From Parerythrobacter jejuensis (GTDB lineage: Bacteria; Pseudomonadota; Alphaproteobacteria; Sphingomonadales; Sphingomonadaceae): a stretch of 64,000 nt of DNA. The notes under the pieces were generated by a model. It saw only the letters and a program-made list of their open reading frames with translations. It did no database searches and was not told where the DNA came from. This document shows positions 26,473 through 34,522 of this stretch, piece by piece; the first letter of the stretch is position 1; the number at the start of each line of letters is the position of its first letter. The position numbers were made by a program, and so were the translations under genes. Location of the stretch: assembly GCF_039536765.1 (NCBI RefSeq), contig NZ_BAAAZF010000001.1, forward strand, positions 806,001-870,000, read 5' to 3'.

Positions 26473-26585
26473 TCAAATGTCCGGAGTTGGGTCGCCCGTA
26501 AGGGCGAGATTTCAAAGTGATGCTGCGAGAGAGCAGACCACAGGCGCGCCATTTGCCAGAACACCCCGAAATGTCAAGAAATGGC

Positions 26586-27137
26586 CTAGTTTCGAACGGG
26601 GACCATTTGGCGAATTCGCGACAATTCACACTTCGCACCAGTGCGCGATTGCAGCTTGTCCCGGTTGATGCAGAGATTTCCATCATCGCTCGGTTCGACA
26701 TAGAAACCCGAATAGAAATCCCGCGCGCGACATGCTTTTTCAAGTTGCGCGCTGATCATACGGCGATCGCGCAGAAACAAGATCAATCGGCTGGCCCCGC
26801 CTGTCTGCACCGCCGCCACGCTGCGCATAGGGAAACACTTGCCCATCTTGCGTTCGGCAAAACGGTCGGGGAAACGCCGCGGCAAATCGGCCAGAACCGC
26901 TGCATTGCTAGGGCGGGCGGGCGATACCCGGATCACGACGCGTCGTTCGATCCGCACCTGCATCGGATACCCTTGTGGGCGCCAGGCCTCGAATGCTGTC
27001 CATTGCTGGTCAGATGCAGACGCTTCGGCAATCGGCTTCTTGGGGCCCAGCTGCGCTGGATTTGTGGCATCATCGGCAGTGCCTGCTGGGGGCAGCATCA
27101 GCGCTAATGGCGCGAACAAGGCTGTCCAGCTGAACAT
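26586..27137 (-). CDS. Exported hypothetical protein with conserved-looking cysteines
   Basis: A 183-residue protein with a short signal-like N-terminus (MFSWTALFAPLALMLPPAG). The body contains an Arg-rich strand region (QVRIERRVVIRVSP) and a C-terminal part with regularly placed Cys (GKCFPM, KACRARDF, GNLCINRD, AKCEL). The pattern suggests two disulfides in the periplasm. The start is the ATG at 27137; upstream extension to 27308 would lose the signal. I do not recognise the family. It is divergent from the flavoprotein gene at 27298. Confidence 0.65.
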   Translation of the reverse strand: MFSWTALFAPLALMLPPAGTADDATNPAQLGPKKPIAEASASDQQWTAFEAWRPQGYPMQVRIERRVVIRVSPARPSNAAVLADLPRRFPDRFAERKMGKCFPMRSVAAVQTGGASRLILFLRDRRMISAQLEKACRARDFYSGFYVEPSDDGNLCINRDKLQSRTGAKCELSRIRQMVPVRN

Positions 27138-27297
27138 CGCGATCGAGTTTCCTGCCTCCCTTTGGTCGCCCGAAAACCGGTCGCGACCCGAATGATGTCG
27201 GCGGCAATAGCACCGACAATTGAATGGCGGCTTAATTGAGTTTTCAGGCAACGCAAGTTCTGGCGGGCACAGGGCGGGCTGTGCCATAGGCGCGATC

Positions 27298-28746
27298 ATG
27301 AGCAACACCGAATCTTTCCTCGCCGATGCGCAGGCCCTGCTGGGTGCGCGTGGCCTGACCTCCGATCCGGACCTGATGGAGCCGTGGCTGACCGATTGGC
27401 GCGGTCGCTACACCGGGCGCGCCATTGCCCTGGCCTCCCCCAAAGACACCAGCGAAGTGGCTGGATTGGTGAAGCTGTGCGCGAAGTATCAGATCCCGAT
27501 CGTTCCCCAGGGTGGCAACAGTGGCATGTCCGGCGGCGCGACACCCGACGATAGCGGCGAGGCGATTGTCCTCTCCCTGCGGCGGATGGATGCGATCAGG
27601 GATCTCGACACAGATAGCGGGCAGGTCGTTTGTGACGCCGGCGTCATCTTGCAACATCTGCACGAGGCCGCGGAAAGGGAAGGTTTGCGCTTTCCCCTGA
27701 CGCTGGGTGGCAAGGGTTCAGCCACCGTCGGCGGACTAATTGCGACCAATGCGGGCGGTACCCAGGTGCTGCGCCACGGCACTATGCGCGCGCAGGTTTT
27801 GGGACTGGAAGCAGTCATGCCCGATGGTGGCATTTTCGATGGCCTAGTACCGCTAAAGAAAGACAATCGCGGGTTTGACCTGAAACAACTCCTGATCGGT
27901 TCGGAAGGAACGCTGGGAATCGTCACCGCAGCCAGCCTTCGGCTCCTGCCGGCCATTGGCAGCAGGACAGTGCTGTGGGCCGGATTGCCCAGCCTTTCGG
28001 CAGCACGTCAATTGCTGGTCCATTCGCAGAAGACCGCTGGCGAAGCGCTAGAAGGGTTTGAAGTGTTGCCCCAGCACAGCCTGGAAGCGGTACTGGACCA
28101 TTTGCCCGATGCACGTGATCCGCTGACAGAGCGCCACGCATGGTATGCGTTGATCGAACTGGTGGCTGGGCAGAATGGTGAAGAAGCCCTCGCCCAGTTG
28201 TCCGAAGATCTTTTGGCCAGCGCACTGGAAGAAGGCTTGCTCGACGATGCAACGATTGCTGCCAACGAGACCCAGGCCGACGAACTGTGGCTGATCCGCG
28301 ACTCGATCGCACCAGCGGAGCGTGCGATCGGGCCAGCGATGCAGCACGACATTTCTGTCCCCGTCGACAAGATGGCGGATTTCGTGGAATTCGCGGCGCC
28401 CGAAATGGAACGCCGCTTCCCGGGAACGACTTCAGTAGCCTTTGGCCACCTTGGCGATGGCAATGTCCATTTCCACATTCTGGCGCCTAAGGGAGCGGTA
28501 CGGGGTGCGTGGGAAGAGAGTGAAGGCAAACTGATCAGTGCCGCTGCGCACGATCTCGTCACCGAATGGGGCGGATCAATCAGTGCCGAGCATGGGATCG
28601 GCCAAATGAAGCGTGATGAACTGGGCCGGCTGGGTGATCCCGTATCGCTCAAACTGATGCGCAGCATTAAAGACGCGCTCGATCCACAAGGGCTCCTGAA
28701 CCCCGGTAAGCTTGTCCCGCTTGCACCGGACGCAATCACGCCTTAA
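27298..28746 (+). CDS. FAD-binding oxidase (D-2-hydroxyglutarate dehydrogenase-like)
   Basis: A 482-residue flavoprotein of the GlcD/D2HGDH family, oxidising D-2-hydroxy acids with FAD. The PCMH-type FAD domain has PIVPQGGNSGMSGGA (about 62-76) and GKGSATVGGLIATNAGG. The C-terminal substrate domain carries the metal motif GHLGDGNVHFHI and the SAEHGIGQMK end signature. D-lactate dehydrogenase is the main alternative. A serine dehydrogenase is not adjacent, so the partner pathway is not indicated. Start ATG 27298 is preferred over an upstream frame extension. Confidence 0.87.
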   Translation: MSNTESFLADAQALLGARGLTSDPDLMEPWLTDWRGRYTGRAIALASPKDTSEVAGLVKLCAKYQIPIVPQGGNSGMSGGATPDDSGEAIVLSLRRMDAIRDLDTDSGQVVCDAGVILQHLHEAAEREGLRFPLTLGGKGSATVGGLIATNAGGTQVLRHGTMRAQVLGLEAVMPDGGIFDGLVPLKKDNRGFDLKQLLIGSEGTLGIVTAASLRLLPAIGSRTVLWAGLPSLSAARQLLVHSQKTAGEALEGFEVLPQHSLEAVLDHLPDARDPLTERHAWYALIELVAGQNGEEALAQLSEDLLASALEEGLLDDATIAANETQADELWLIRDSIAPAERAIGPAMQHDISVPVDKMADFVEFAAPEMERRFPGTTSVAFGHLGDGNVHFHILAPKGAVRGAWEESEGKLISAAAHDLVTEWGGSISAEHGIGQMKRDELGRLGDPVSLKLMRSIKDALDPQGLLNPGKLVPLAPDAITP

Positions 28747-28831
28747 AGCGCAGCCTTATCTAGCGTGGCGGCCCAGTCGCAAACCTTGTCGCCGCTCGAG
28801 ACCATATTCCAGACTATTTCGGAGACCGTTC

Positions 28832-29617
28832 ATGGCCAGCGCGCCTCAGCAGCCCAGCCTGCCCCTGTTTTACAATGACTTGATGCCGCTCAACACACGG
28901 GATCACAGCAATTTCAAGAGCAAGACCTTGGAATCGGCCAAGTGGTTGGCCGCGCAGCATGCGATTCCCTTGACCGTCGACGAATTCGTCCAGGCCCAGC
29001 GCGATTTCCCGATTGTTTTCTCTTCGGGCGACAATCCGCTCCCGCTGGCATTGATGGGCCTCAACGAGGGCGTGAACACGTTCGTCGATGACGAAGGCAA
29101 GATTAACGATCCGATCTACCTGCCAGCGTATATCCGCCGCTATCCCTTCCTTCTCGCGAAGCTCAACGAAGACAGCGACGACCTGTCGCTTTGCTTCGAT
29201 CCGACTGCGGAATCGATTGGCGAATTCGAAGATGGCGAGCCTATGTTCAACGAAGATGGCTCGACGACCCAGCCGACCAAGAACATTCTCGAATTCTGCG
29301 AGAAATTCGAGGAAGCCGGCCTGCGCACCAAGGCGTTCGTCGACCAGCTGAAGGAAAACGACCTTCTGATGGATGGTGAAATCTCCATCGAACGCGTCGA
29401 AATGCCCGGAAAGCCCTATGTTTACCGTGGCTTCCAGATGATCAACCAGGAAAAGCTGCGCGAAGTCAAAGGCGAAACGCTGGAGACCTGGAACCAGAAC
29501 GGCATGATGGCCCTGATCTACGGTCACCTGTTCTCGCTCGACCTGATGCGCTCGATCTTCGCGCGCCAGGTCAATATGGGCAAGGTTCCAGAACCGGCTG
29601 AAGAAGCCGCAGTATAG
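28832..29617 (+). CDS. SapC family protein
   Basis: A 261-residue soluble protein matching the SapC family common in sphingomonads and Caulobacter. It starts with SLPLFYNDLMPLN and includes the marker FPIVFSSGDNPLPLALMGL and the end region RGFQMINQEKL. There is no signal peptide or membrane segment. The family is often found beside TonB receptors and flavin-dependent halogenases; neither is present here. The name comes from a Campylobacter S-layer locus and does not establish function. Start ATG 28832 follows GGAGA by eight bases. Confidence 0.82.
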   Translation: MASAPQQPSLPLFYNDLMPLNTRDHSNFKSKTLESAKWLAAQHAIPLTVDEFVQAQRDFPIVFSSGDNPLPLALMGLNEGVNTFVDDEGKINDPIYLPAYIRRYPFLLAKLNEDSDDLSLCFDPTAESIGEFEDGEPMFNEDGSTTQPTKNILEFCEKFEEAGLRTKAFVDQLKENDLLMDGEISIERVEMPGKPYVYRGFQMINQEKLREVKGETLETWNQNGMMALIYGHLFSLDLMRSIFARQVNMGKVPEPAEEAAV

Positions 29618-29645
29618 ACAGCTACATTTTCGGCGGCACGGCTTC

Positions 29646-29674
29646 TTGAAGAATGTGCCGTCGATTACGATATT
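29646..29674 (+). promoter_or_regulatory. Putative promoter of the small RNA
   Basis: TTGAAG (29646-29651) and GATATT (29669-29674) are separated by 17 bases, matching the sigma70 consensus at four of six positions in each hexamer. It would start transcription near 29681, at the base of the first hairpin of the candidate sRNA. Confidence 0.45.
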
Positions 29675-29680
29675 GAGGGT

Positions 29681-29789
29681 GACCGGGCGGCCATACCCCC
29701 CTCATCGGTTGTCCGGTCTGGTGCATTACGGTGCACCACCTCCCTGAACCTTGGCCTCCTCGTGCGATCTTCGCACGGGGAGGTTTTTT
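29681..29789 (+). ncRNA. Candidate anti-Shine-Dalgarno small RNA
   Basis: About 109 nt with three stems. Stem 1 pairs 29681-29686 with 29713-29718 and has a C-rich loop (ACCCCCCTC). Stem 2 pairs 29719-29725 with 29732-29738. A single-stranded ACCTCCCTGAACC follows, then a 13-bp terminator stem starting CCTCCTCG and a run of six T. Several exposed CCTCC-type motifs complementary to ribosome binding sites recall alphaproteobacterial sRNA families such as CcsR/CuckooRNA. A promoter is visible upstream. It could instead be only the 3' UTR and terminator of the SapC gene. Confidence 0.55.
29755..29789 (+). terminator. Strong Rho-independent terminator
   Basis: A 13-bp stem (29755-29767 with 29771-29783, one G-U pair) with a three-base loop is followed by TTTTTT. 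It ends the SapC gene transcript and the candidate sRNA, ahead of the convergent amidohydrolase gene. Confidence 0.9.
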
Positions 29790-29799
29790 CTTTGAGGGG

Positions 29800-30744
29800 C
29801 TATTCTGCCGCGATCGGGAGGCCCTTGTCGCGCTCTGTACGTGAGACTTCGTCGGCCAAATTCCGGACCAGGCCCGCCAGCATCTTTGCAAGCGCGGGCA
29901 ATCGGGCGCTGGGCTCCGACAGGCGCGAATCGAGATAGAGTGTGCGGCAGATTTCCAGCTGGATGGCATGGATGCCCAGTGACGGCTTGCCATGGCGATC
30001 CAGCACATACCCGCCTGCATAAGGGCGATTATGCGCCGCTCGCCTGTCTTGGCGAGCCAGATAACGCAGGGCAGCCGCCGAAAACATGCCGTCGCTAGAA
30101 GCACCGAACCGGTCGCCGATCACAAATTCCGCCGGTGTATCATCCGGATGGCGTTTCTTGAGGGGCGGCATGGAATGCATGTCGATGAGCAGAGCAGCAC
30201 CCCATTGTTGCCTCAGCGCAGAAAGCGCCTGCGACACGGCCTTGTGATATGGCGCATGGACCGACTCGATCCGCGCAGTGACTTCGCCATGATCGATCCG
30301 CTGGCGCCAAATCTCACCCAACCCTGAAAGGCGGCGCGGAATAAGACCTAACCCACTGCGGGCACGCCGGTTGGAGCGGGAATGGCTCCCTCGCGTCGGC
30401 GACCCGTCGGCTATCATGGACCAGTCCATGTCATCATCGGCCCGGTTCAGATCGAGCATCGCACGCGGCGCGTGTGCAACAATAAGAGGGGCGCCGGTCT
30501 GTCCGGCCAGGTCGCGTGCCAGAACATCTACCATGCGATCTTCCAGTCGCAGGGTGGAGAATTCCGGGTCTCGCATCCTTTCACGCAGCGATTCAGGATA
30601 GTGACGCCCCGCATGCGGCACGGCCAGCAGGATCGGAACTGCAGACTTTTCAGCCATTTGGAGCGTGAACGCAGGGTGATTCGAGCCGGGAATCTGTCCC
30701 CCGTCCGTCACCCTGATCGACCTGCCCGGATCGCGTTTCGTCAT
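29800..30744 (-). CDS. N-formylglutamate amidohydrolase family protein
   Basis: A 314-residue metal hydrolase of the HutG/FGase family, which deformylates N-formylglutamate in histidine breakdown. Family marks are LLAVPHAGRHYP near residue 40, LDLNRADDDMDW, LLIDMHSMPP and the end region HAIQLEICRTLYLD. No other histidine-degradation gene (hutH, U, I, F) is near. In alphaproteobacteria this gene is commonly the divergent neighbour of cpdR, as here, so a role other than histidine use is possible. The start is the ATG at 30744; the frame is open to 30855. Confidence 0.85.
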   Translation of the reverse strand: MTKRDPGRSIRVTDGGQIPGSNHPAFTLQMAEKSAVPILLAVPHAGRHYPESLRERMRDPEFSTLRLEDRMVDVLARDLAGQTGAPLIVAHAPRAMLDLNRADDDMDWSMIADGSPTRGSHSRSNRRARSGLGLIPRRLSGLGEIWRQRIDHGEVTARIESVHAPYHKAVSQALSALRQQWGAALLIDMHSMPPLKKRHPDDTPAEFVIGDRFGASSDGMFSAAALRYLARQDRRAAHNRPYAGGYVLDRHGKPSLGIHAIQLEICRTLYLDSRLSEPSARLPALAKMLAGLVRNLADEVSRTERDKGLPIAAE

Positions 30745-30842
30745 GTGCCTTGTGCTGAACCGGATCGTACTGTGTGTCAAAGCAGGTCGCCTGATATGTC
30801 GCGAAAGATTTCTTAAGCGGTTCGATGTATAGGGGCCAGCAT

Positions 30843-31235
30843 ATGACACACCCAATACCTTCCCGCCGTATCCTGCTGGCAGAAGACGAGGAGGCCATGC
30901 GGACCTACCTCACGCGTGCCCTCCAGAATGCCGGATATGATGTCGTATCGGTGGATCGCGGCACTGCTGCGCTGCCGGCGCTCGAATCCGAACATTTCGA
31001 TCTTCTCCTGTCCGACATCGTCATGCCGGAAATGGACGGAATTGAATTGGCACAACGCTGCAACGAAGTGAGCCCGCATACCAAGGTGATGTTTATCACA
31101 GGTTTTGCTGCCGTTTCGCTCAAGGCGAGCCGCGACCAGCCGCGGGCCAAGGTCCTGTCGAAGCCATTCCATCTGCGCGATCTGGTGCTGGAAGTGGAGC
31201 GCGTGTTCGAAGAACGCGAGCAGGCAACGGTTTAG
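30843..31235 (+). CDS. cpdR: CpdR single-domain response regulator
   Basis: A 130-residue receiver domain with no output domain. The phospho-acceptor is Asp58 in SDIVMPEMDG, with the acidic pocket AEDEE (about 14-18) and Lys107 in LSKPF. In Caulobacter, unphosphorylated CpdR acts as a ClpXP adaptor that primes destruction of PdeA and CtrA and is phosphorylated through CckA-ChpT. CckA is encoded at about 41.3-43.8 kb. ATG 30843 is preferred to an upstream ATG at 30825. tRNA-Val lies 72 bases downstream. Confidence 0.87.
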   Translation: MTHPIPSRRILLAEDEEAMRTYLTRALQNAGYDVVSVDRGTAALPALESEHFDLLLSDIVMPEMDGIELAQRCNEVSPHTKVMFITGFAAVSLKASRDQPRAKVLSKPFHLRDLVLEVERVFEEREQATV

Positions 31236-31307
31236 GCCTTGCGCCCATAGAATCGCGTCGCTACATGGCGCGTCCTGTCACGGCCAATCGTGGCAGTCCG
31301 ATGGTGC

Positions 31308-31382
31308 GGGCGTATAGCTCAGTGGTAGAGCACTGTATTGACATTGCAGGGGTCGGAAGTTCAACTCTTCCTACGCCCACCA
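31308..31382 (+). tRNA. tRNA-Val (GAC anticodon)
   Basis: A complete cloverleaf: acceptor gggcgta/tacgccc, D arm GCTC-AGTGGTA-GAGC, anticodon stem CTGTA/TGCAG with loop TTGACAT (anticodon GAC, reading GUC/GUU valine codons), and T arm GGAAG-TTCAACT-CTTCC. Discriminator A and CCA (31380-31382) are encoded. Confidence 0.96.
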
Positions 31383-31390
31383 TCAGCTGA

Positions 31391-31417
31391 AAAGCCCGCC
31401 CGACCGGCGGGCTTTTT
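31391..31417 (+). terminator. Terminator after tRNA-Val
   Basis: A 10-bp stem (31391-31400 with 31406-31415) with a five-base loop ends in a T-run. It follows the tRNA by eight bases and precedes icd. Confidence 0.85.
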
Positions 31418-31520
31418 CGTATCGGAATGACCACATGCATCCGATCACCTTGCGTGAAACGGCCCCTCTGCTAAAGCGCGCGCAACCCAGAATCTCCCCG
31501 TAAGAGGCAACAGGCACATC

Positions 31521-32738
31521 ATGCAGAAAATTCAGGTCAAAAACCCGGTCGTCGAGCTCGATGGCGACGAAATGACGAAGATCATCTGGCAGTGGATCCG
31601 CGAGCGGCTGATCCTGCCCTATCTCGATGTTGACCTGAAATACTACGATCTCTCGATCGAGAGCCGTGACGCAACCGATGACCAGATCACCATCGATGCG
31701 GCGAACGCGATCAAGGAACATGGCGTTGGCGTGAAATGCGCCACCATCACTCCCGACGAGCAGCGCGTGGAAGAGTTCGGATTGAAGAAAATGTGGGTCA
31801 GCCCCAACGGCACGATCCGCAATATCCTCGGCGGTGTGGTATTCCGCGAGCCGATCGTGATCGACAATGTCCCGCGCTTGGTCCCCGGCTGGACCGACCC
31901 GATTGTTGTCGGCCGGCACGCGTTTGGCGATCAATACCGCGCCAAGGACACGCTGATCCCGGGTGCCGGCAAGCTGCGTCTTGTTTTTGAAGGTGCCGAT
32001 GGCGAGAACATCGATCTCGATGTGTTTGAATTCCAGTCCAGCGGCGTCGCCATGGCGATGTACAATCTCGACGATTCGATCCGCGACTTCGCCCGTGCCA
32101 GCTTCGCGTATGGCCTCGACCGGAAATGGCCGGTGTATCTCTCGACCAAGAACACGATTCTCAAGAAATACGATGGCCGGTTCAAGGATCTGTTCGAAGA
32201 AGTGTTCAATGCAGAATACAAGGACAAGTTCGAAGAGGCTGGTATCCACTACGAGCACCGCCTGATCGACGACATGGTCGCAGCGGCCATGAAGTGGAAC
32301 GGCAAATTCGTCTGGGCTTGCAAAAACTATGATGGCGACGTGCAATCGGATGTGGTTGCGCAGGGCTTCGGCTCGCTCGGACTGATGACCTCGGTTTTGA
32401 TGACGCCGGATGGCAAGACGGTGGAAGCAGAAGCTGCCCATGGCACCGTCACCCGCCACTATCGCCAGCACCAGCAGGGCAAGGCGACTTCGACCAACCC
32501 GATCGCCTCCATCTTCGCATGGACCCGCGGCCTGATGTATCGCGGCAAGTTCGACAACACGCCCGATGTCGTGAAATTCGCCGAAACGCTGGAGCGGGTC
32601 TGCATCGAGACCGTTGAAAGCGGCTCCATGACCAAGGATCTCGCCCTGCTGATCGGCCCGGAACAGAACTGGCTGACGACCGAGCAGTTCTTCGAAGCAA
32701 TCGTCACCAATCTCGAAAGCGAGATGGCCAAAGGCTGA
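31521..32738 (+). CDS. icd: NADP-dependent isocitrate dehydrogenase
   Basis: A 405-residue TCA-cycle enzyme making 2-oxoglutarate, CO2 and NADPH. The sequence is of the eukaryote-like subfamily II (N-terminal [30 protein letters not shown], and [18 protein letters not shown] for cofactor binding), typical in alphaproteobacteria and unlike E. coli Icd. Length is standard. Start ATG 31521. It is a single-gene unit between the tRNA terminator and a downstream hairpin. Confidence 0.96.
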   Translation: MQKIQVKNPVVELDGDEMTKIIWQWIRERLILPYLDVDLKYYDLSIESRDATDDQITIDAANAIKEHGVGVKCATITPDEQRVEEFGLKKMWVSPNGTIRNILGGVVFREPIVIDNVPRLVPGWTDPIVVGRHAFGDQYRAKDTLIPGAGKLRLVFEGADGENIDLDVFEFQSSGVAMAMYNLDDSIRDFARASFAYGLDRKWPVYLSTKNTILKKYDGRFKDLFEEVFNAEYKDKFEEAGIHYEHRLIDDMVAAAMKWNGKFVWACKNYDGDVQSDVVAQGFGSLGLMTSVLMTPDGKTVEAEAAHGTVTRHYRQHQQGKATSTNPIASIFAWTRGLMYRGKFDNTPDVVKFAETLERVCIETVESGSMTKDLALLIGPEQNWLTTEQFFEAIVTNLESEMAKG

Positions 32739-32775
32739 CGACCAAGAATTTGGCCGGCATTGGCCACATGGCAAT

Positions 32776-32807
32776 AGGGCGATCTATCCGGCAGGGTGGA
32801 TCGCCCT
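32776..32807 (+). terminator. Probable terminator after icd
   Basis: A 9-bp stem (32776-32784 with 32799-32807) with a 14-base loop is followed by a short interrupted T-run (TTTGTCCTTT including the stem end). It lies between icd and the GNAT-nitrilase gene. Efficiency is uncertain. Confidence 0.5.
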
Positions 32808-32834
32808 TTGTCCTTTCTGACGGAATCACAAGTC

Positions 32835-34475
32835 ATGACCCAGTCGAGTAGCAAAGCCCGTTTGGAAGTCCGCCAGGCAGAGCTCGCCGATGTGCGCGCC
32901 ATCGCCGATCTCGTTCGCAGAGCCTACGCGGACCTGCCCGCTTACACCCATGGCGAAATCAGGGGGCAGCTGAACAACTATCCCGAAGGATGCTTCGTGG
33001 CGAAGCTGGATGGCAAGCTGGTTGGCTATTGCGCGTCGATGCGCCTTTCCGAGAGAGTAGCCCTCTCCGATCACAGTTGGGACGAGGTCACCGGCAATGG
33101 GTTCGGCAGCCGGCATAATGCCAAAGGCGATTGGCTATACGGCTATGAAATGTGCGTTGATCCGAAAAGCCGCGGCACACGCATAGGCCGTCGCCTTTAC
33201 GAAGAGCGCCGCGCGCTTGCAGAACGGCTCGAGCTGAGCGGGATCGTGTTTGGCGGACGTATGCCCAACCTAGCCAAGGCGATGCGGCGCAAGCGGCATC
33301 CGGTAGATGGGCCGGAAGACTACCTCGCCCAGGTGACAGATTCAAAAATCCACGACCCGGTCCTGCGCTTCCAGCTCGCCAACGGGTTCGAGCCTCAGGG
33401 CATCATCAGCAACTACCTGCCGGAGGATAGGCAATCCAAGGCATTTGCCGTCCGGATGGTGTGGCGCAACCCATATGTCGACAGCGATTCCCCGAAGAAG
33501 CATCGCGTGCCGCGCGATGTGCAAAGCGTGCGGATCGCCACTTGCCAGCTCCAGGCGCGCGCCGTGTCCGATTTCGATGAATTCATGAAGCAAATCGAAT
33601 ATTTCGTGGACGTCGCAGCGGATTACGAGGCCGACTTCATTGTCTTTCCAGAGCTCTTCACGCTGATGCTGTTGAGCGCGGAGGACGAGGAACAGGCCCC
33701 GCTGGAATCGATCGAATTGCTCAGCCGGTACACACCGCGTATCCGCAAGGCGTTGAGCGAATTGGCGCTCAACTACAACATCAACATCATCGGCGGTTCG
33801 CACCCGACACGCATGGAGGACGGGGACATTCACAATGTCGCCTATGTCTGCCTGCGCGATGGATCGATCCACGAGCAGGAGAAGATCCACCCGACCCCGA
33901 ACGAGGCCTATTGGTGGAATATCAAGGGCGGCGACAGCATCGATGCCATTCCGACGGATTGTGGCCCGATTGGCGTGCTGATTTGTTACGACAGCGAATT
34001 CCCGGAACTCGCGCGCAGGCTGGTCGATGAAGGGGCGCGGATCATCTTTGTGCCGTTCTGCACCGACAGTCGCCAGGGCTATATGCGGGTGCGCTATTGT
34101 GCGCAGGCGCGGGCCATCGAGAACCAGTGCTATGTCGTGATGAGCGGCAATGTCGGCAATTTGCCCAATGTCGCCAATATGGACATTCAATACGCACAAA
34201 GCTGCATCCTGACTCCGTGCGATTTCCCGTTTGCTCGGGACGGGATCGCCGCGGAAGCAAGCGAGAATGTCGAGACGCTAACGATCAGCGATGTGAACCT
34301 CGCCGACCTCAGCTGGGCGCGCGCCGAAGGTACCGTCCAGAATCTCGCGGACAGGCGGTTCGACCTCTATCGGATCGAGTGGGACAAGCGCGTTGGCCAG
34401 ATCAGCCCGCGCATCGGGGAGGAACCGGACGGCTCTGCCCCTTCCACCGGCCGTCACGCAGGCCGCGGCGGATAA
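32835..34475 (+). CDS. GNAT acetyltransferase - nitrilase fusion protein
   Basis: A 546-residue two-domain protein. Residues of about 8-210 form a GNAT acetyltransferase (with DPKSRGTRIGRRLYEER as the acetyl-CoA loop). From about 232 onward is a carbon-nitrogen hydrolase with the full catalytic triad: Glu273 (FPELF), Lys350 (EKIHP) and Cys384 (LICYDSEFPE). Such fusions are known in the CN-hydrolase superfamily, but the substrate is not established. One protein may acetylate an amine and hydrolyse an amide of related compounds. The ATG at 32835 is preferred to a GTG at 32796 inside the icd terminator. Confidence 0.85.
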   Translation: MTQSSSKARLEVRQAELADVRAIADLVRRAYADLPAYTHGEIRGQLNNYPEGCFVAKLDGKLVGYCASMRLSERVALSDHSWDEVTGNGFGSRHNAKGDWLYGYEMCVDPKSRGTRIGRRLYEERRALAERLELSGIVFGGRMPNLAKAMRRKRHPVDGPEDYLAQVTDSKIHDPVLRFQLANGFEPQGIISNYLPEDRQSKAFAVRMVWRNPYVDSDSPKKHRVPRDVQSVRIATCQLQARAVSDFDEFMKQIEYFVDVAADYEADFIVFPELFTLMLLSAEDEEQAPLESIELLSRYTPRIRKALSELALNYNINIIGGSHPTRMEDGDIHNVAYVCLRDGSIHEQEKIHPTPNEAYWWNIKGGDSIDAIPTDCGPIGVLICYDSEFPELARRLVDEGARIIFVPFCTDSRQGYMRVRYCAQARAIENQCYVVMSGNVGNLPNVANMDIQYAQSCILTPCDFPFARDGIAAEASENVETLTISDVNLADLSWARAEGTVQNLADRRFDLYRIEWDKRVGQISPRIGEEPDGSAPSTGRHAGRGG

Positions 34476-34522
34476 GCTTCGCACAGGCGTGACGCAGCGC
34501 AACACATTGCTATAGATGGGCA

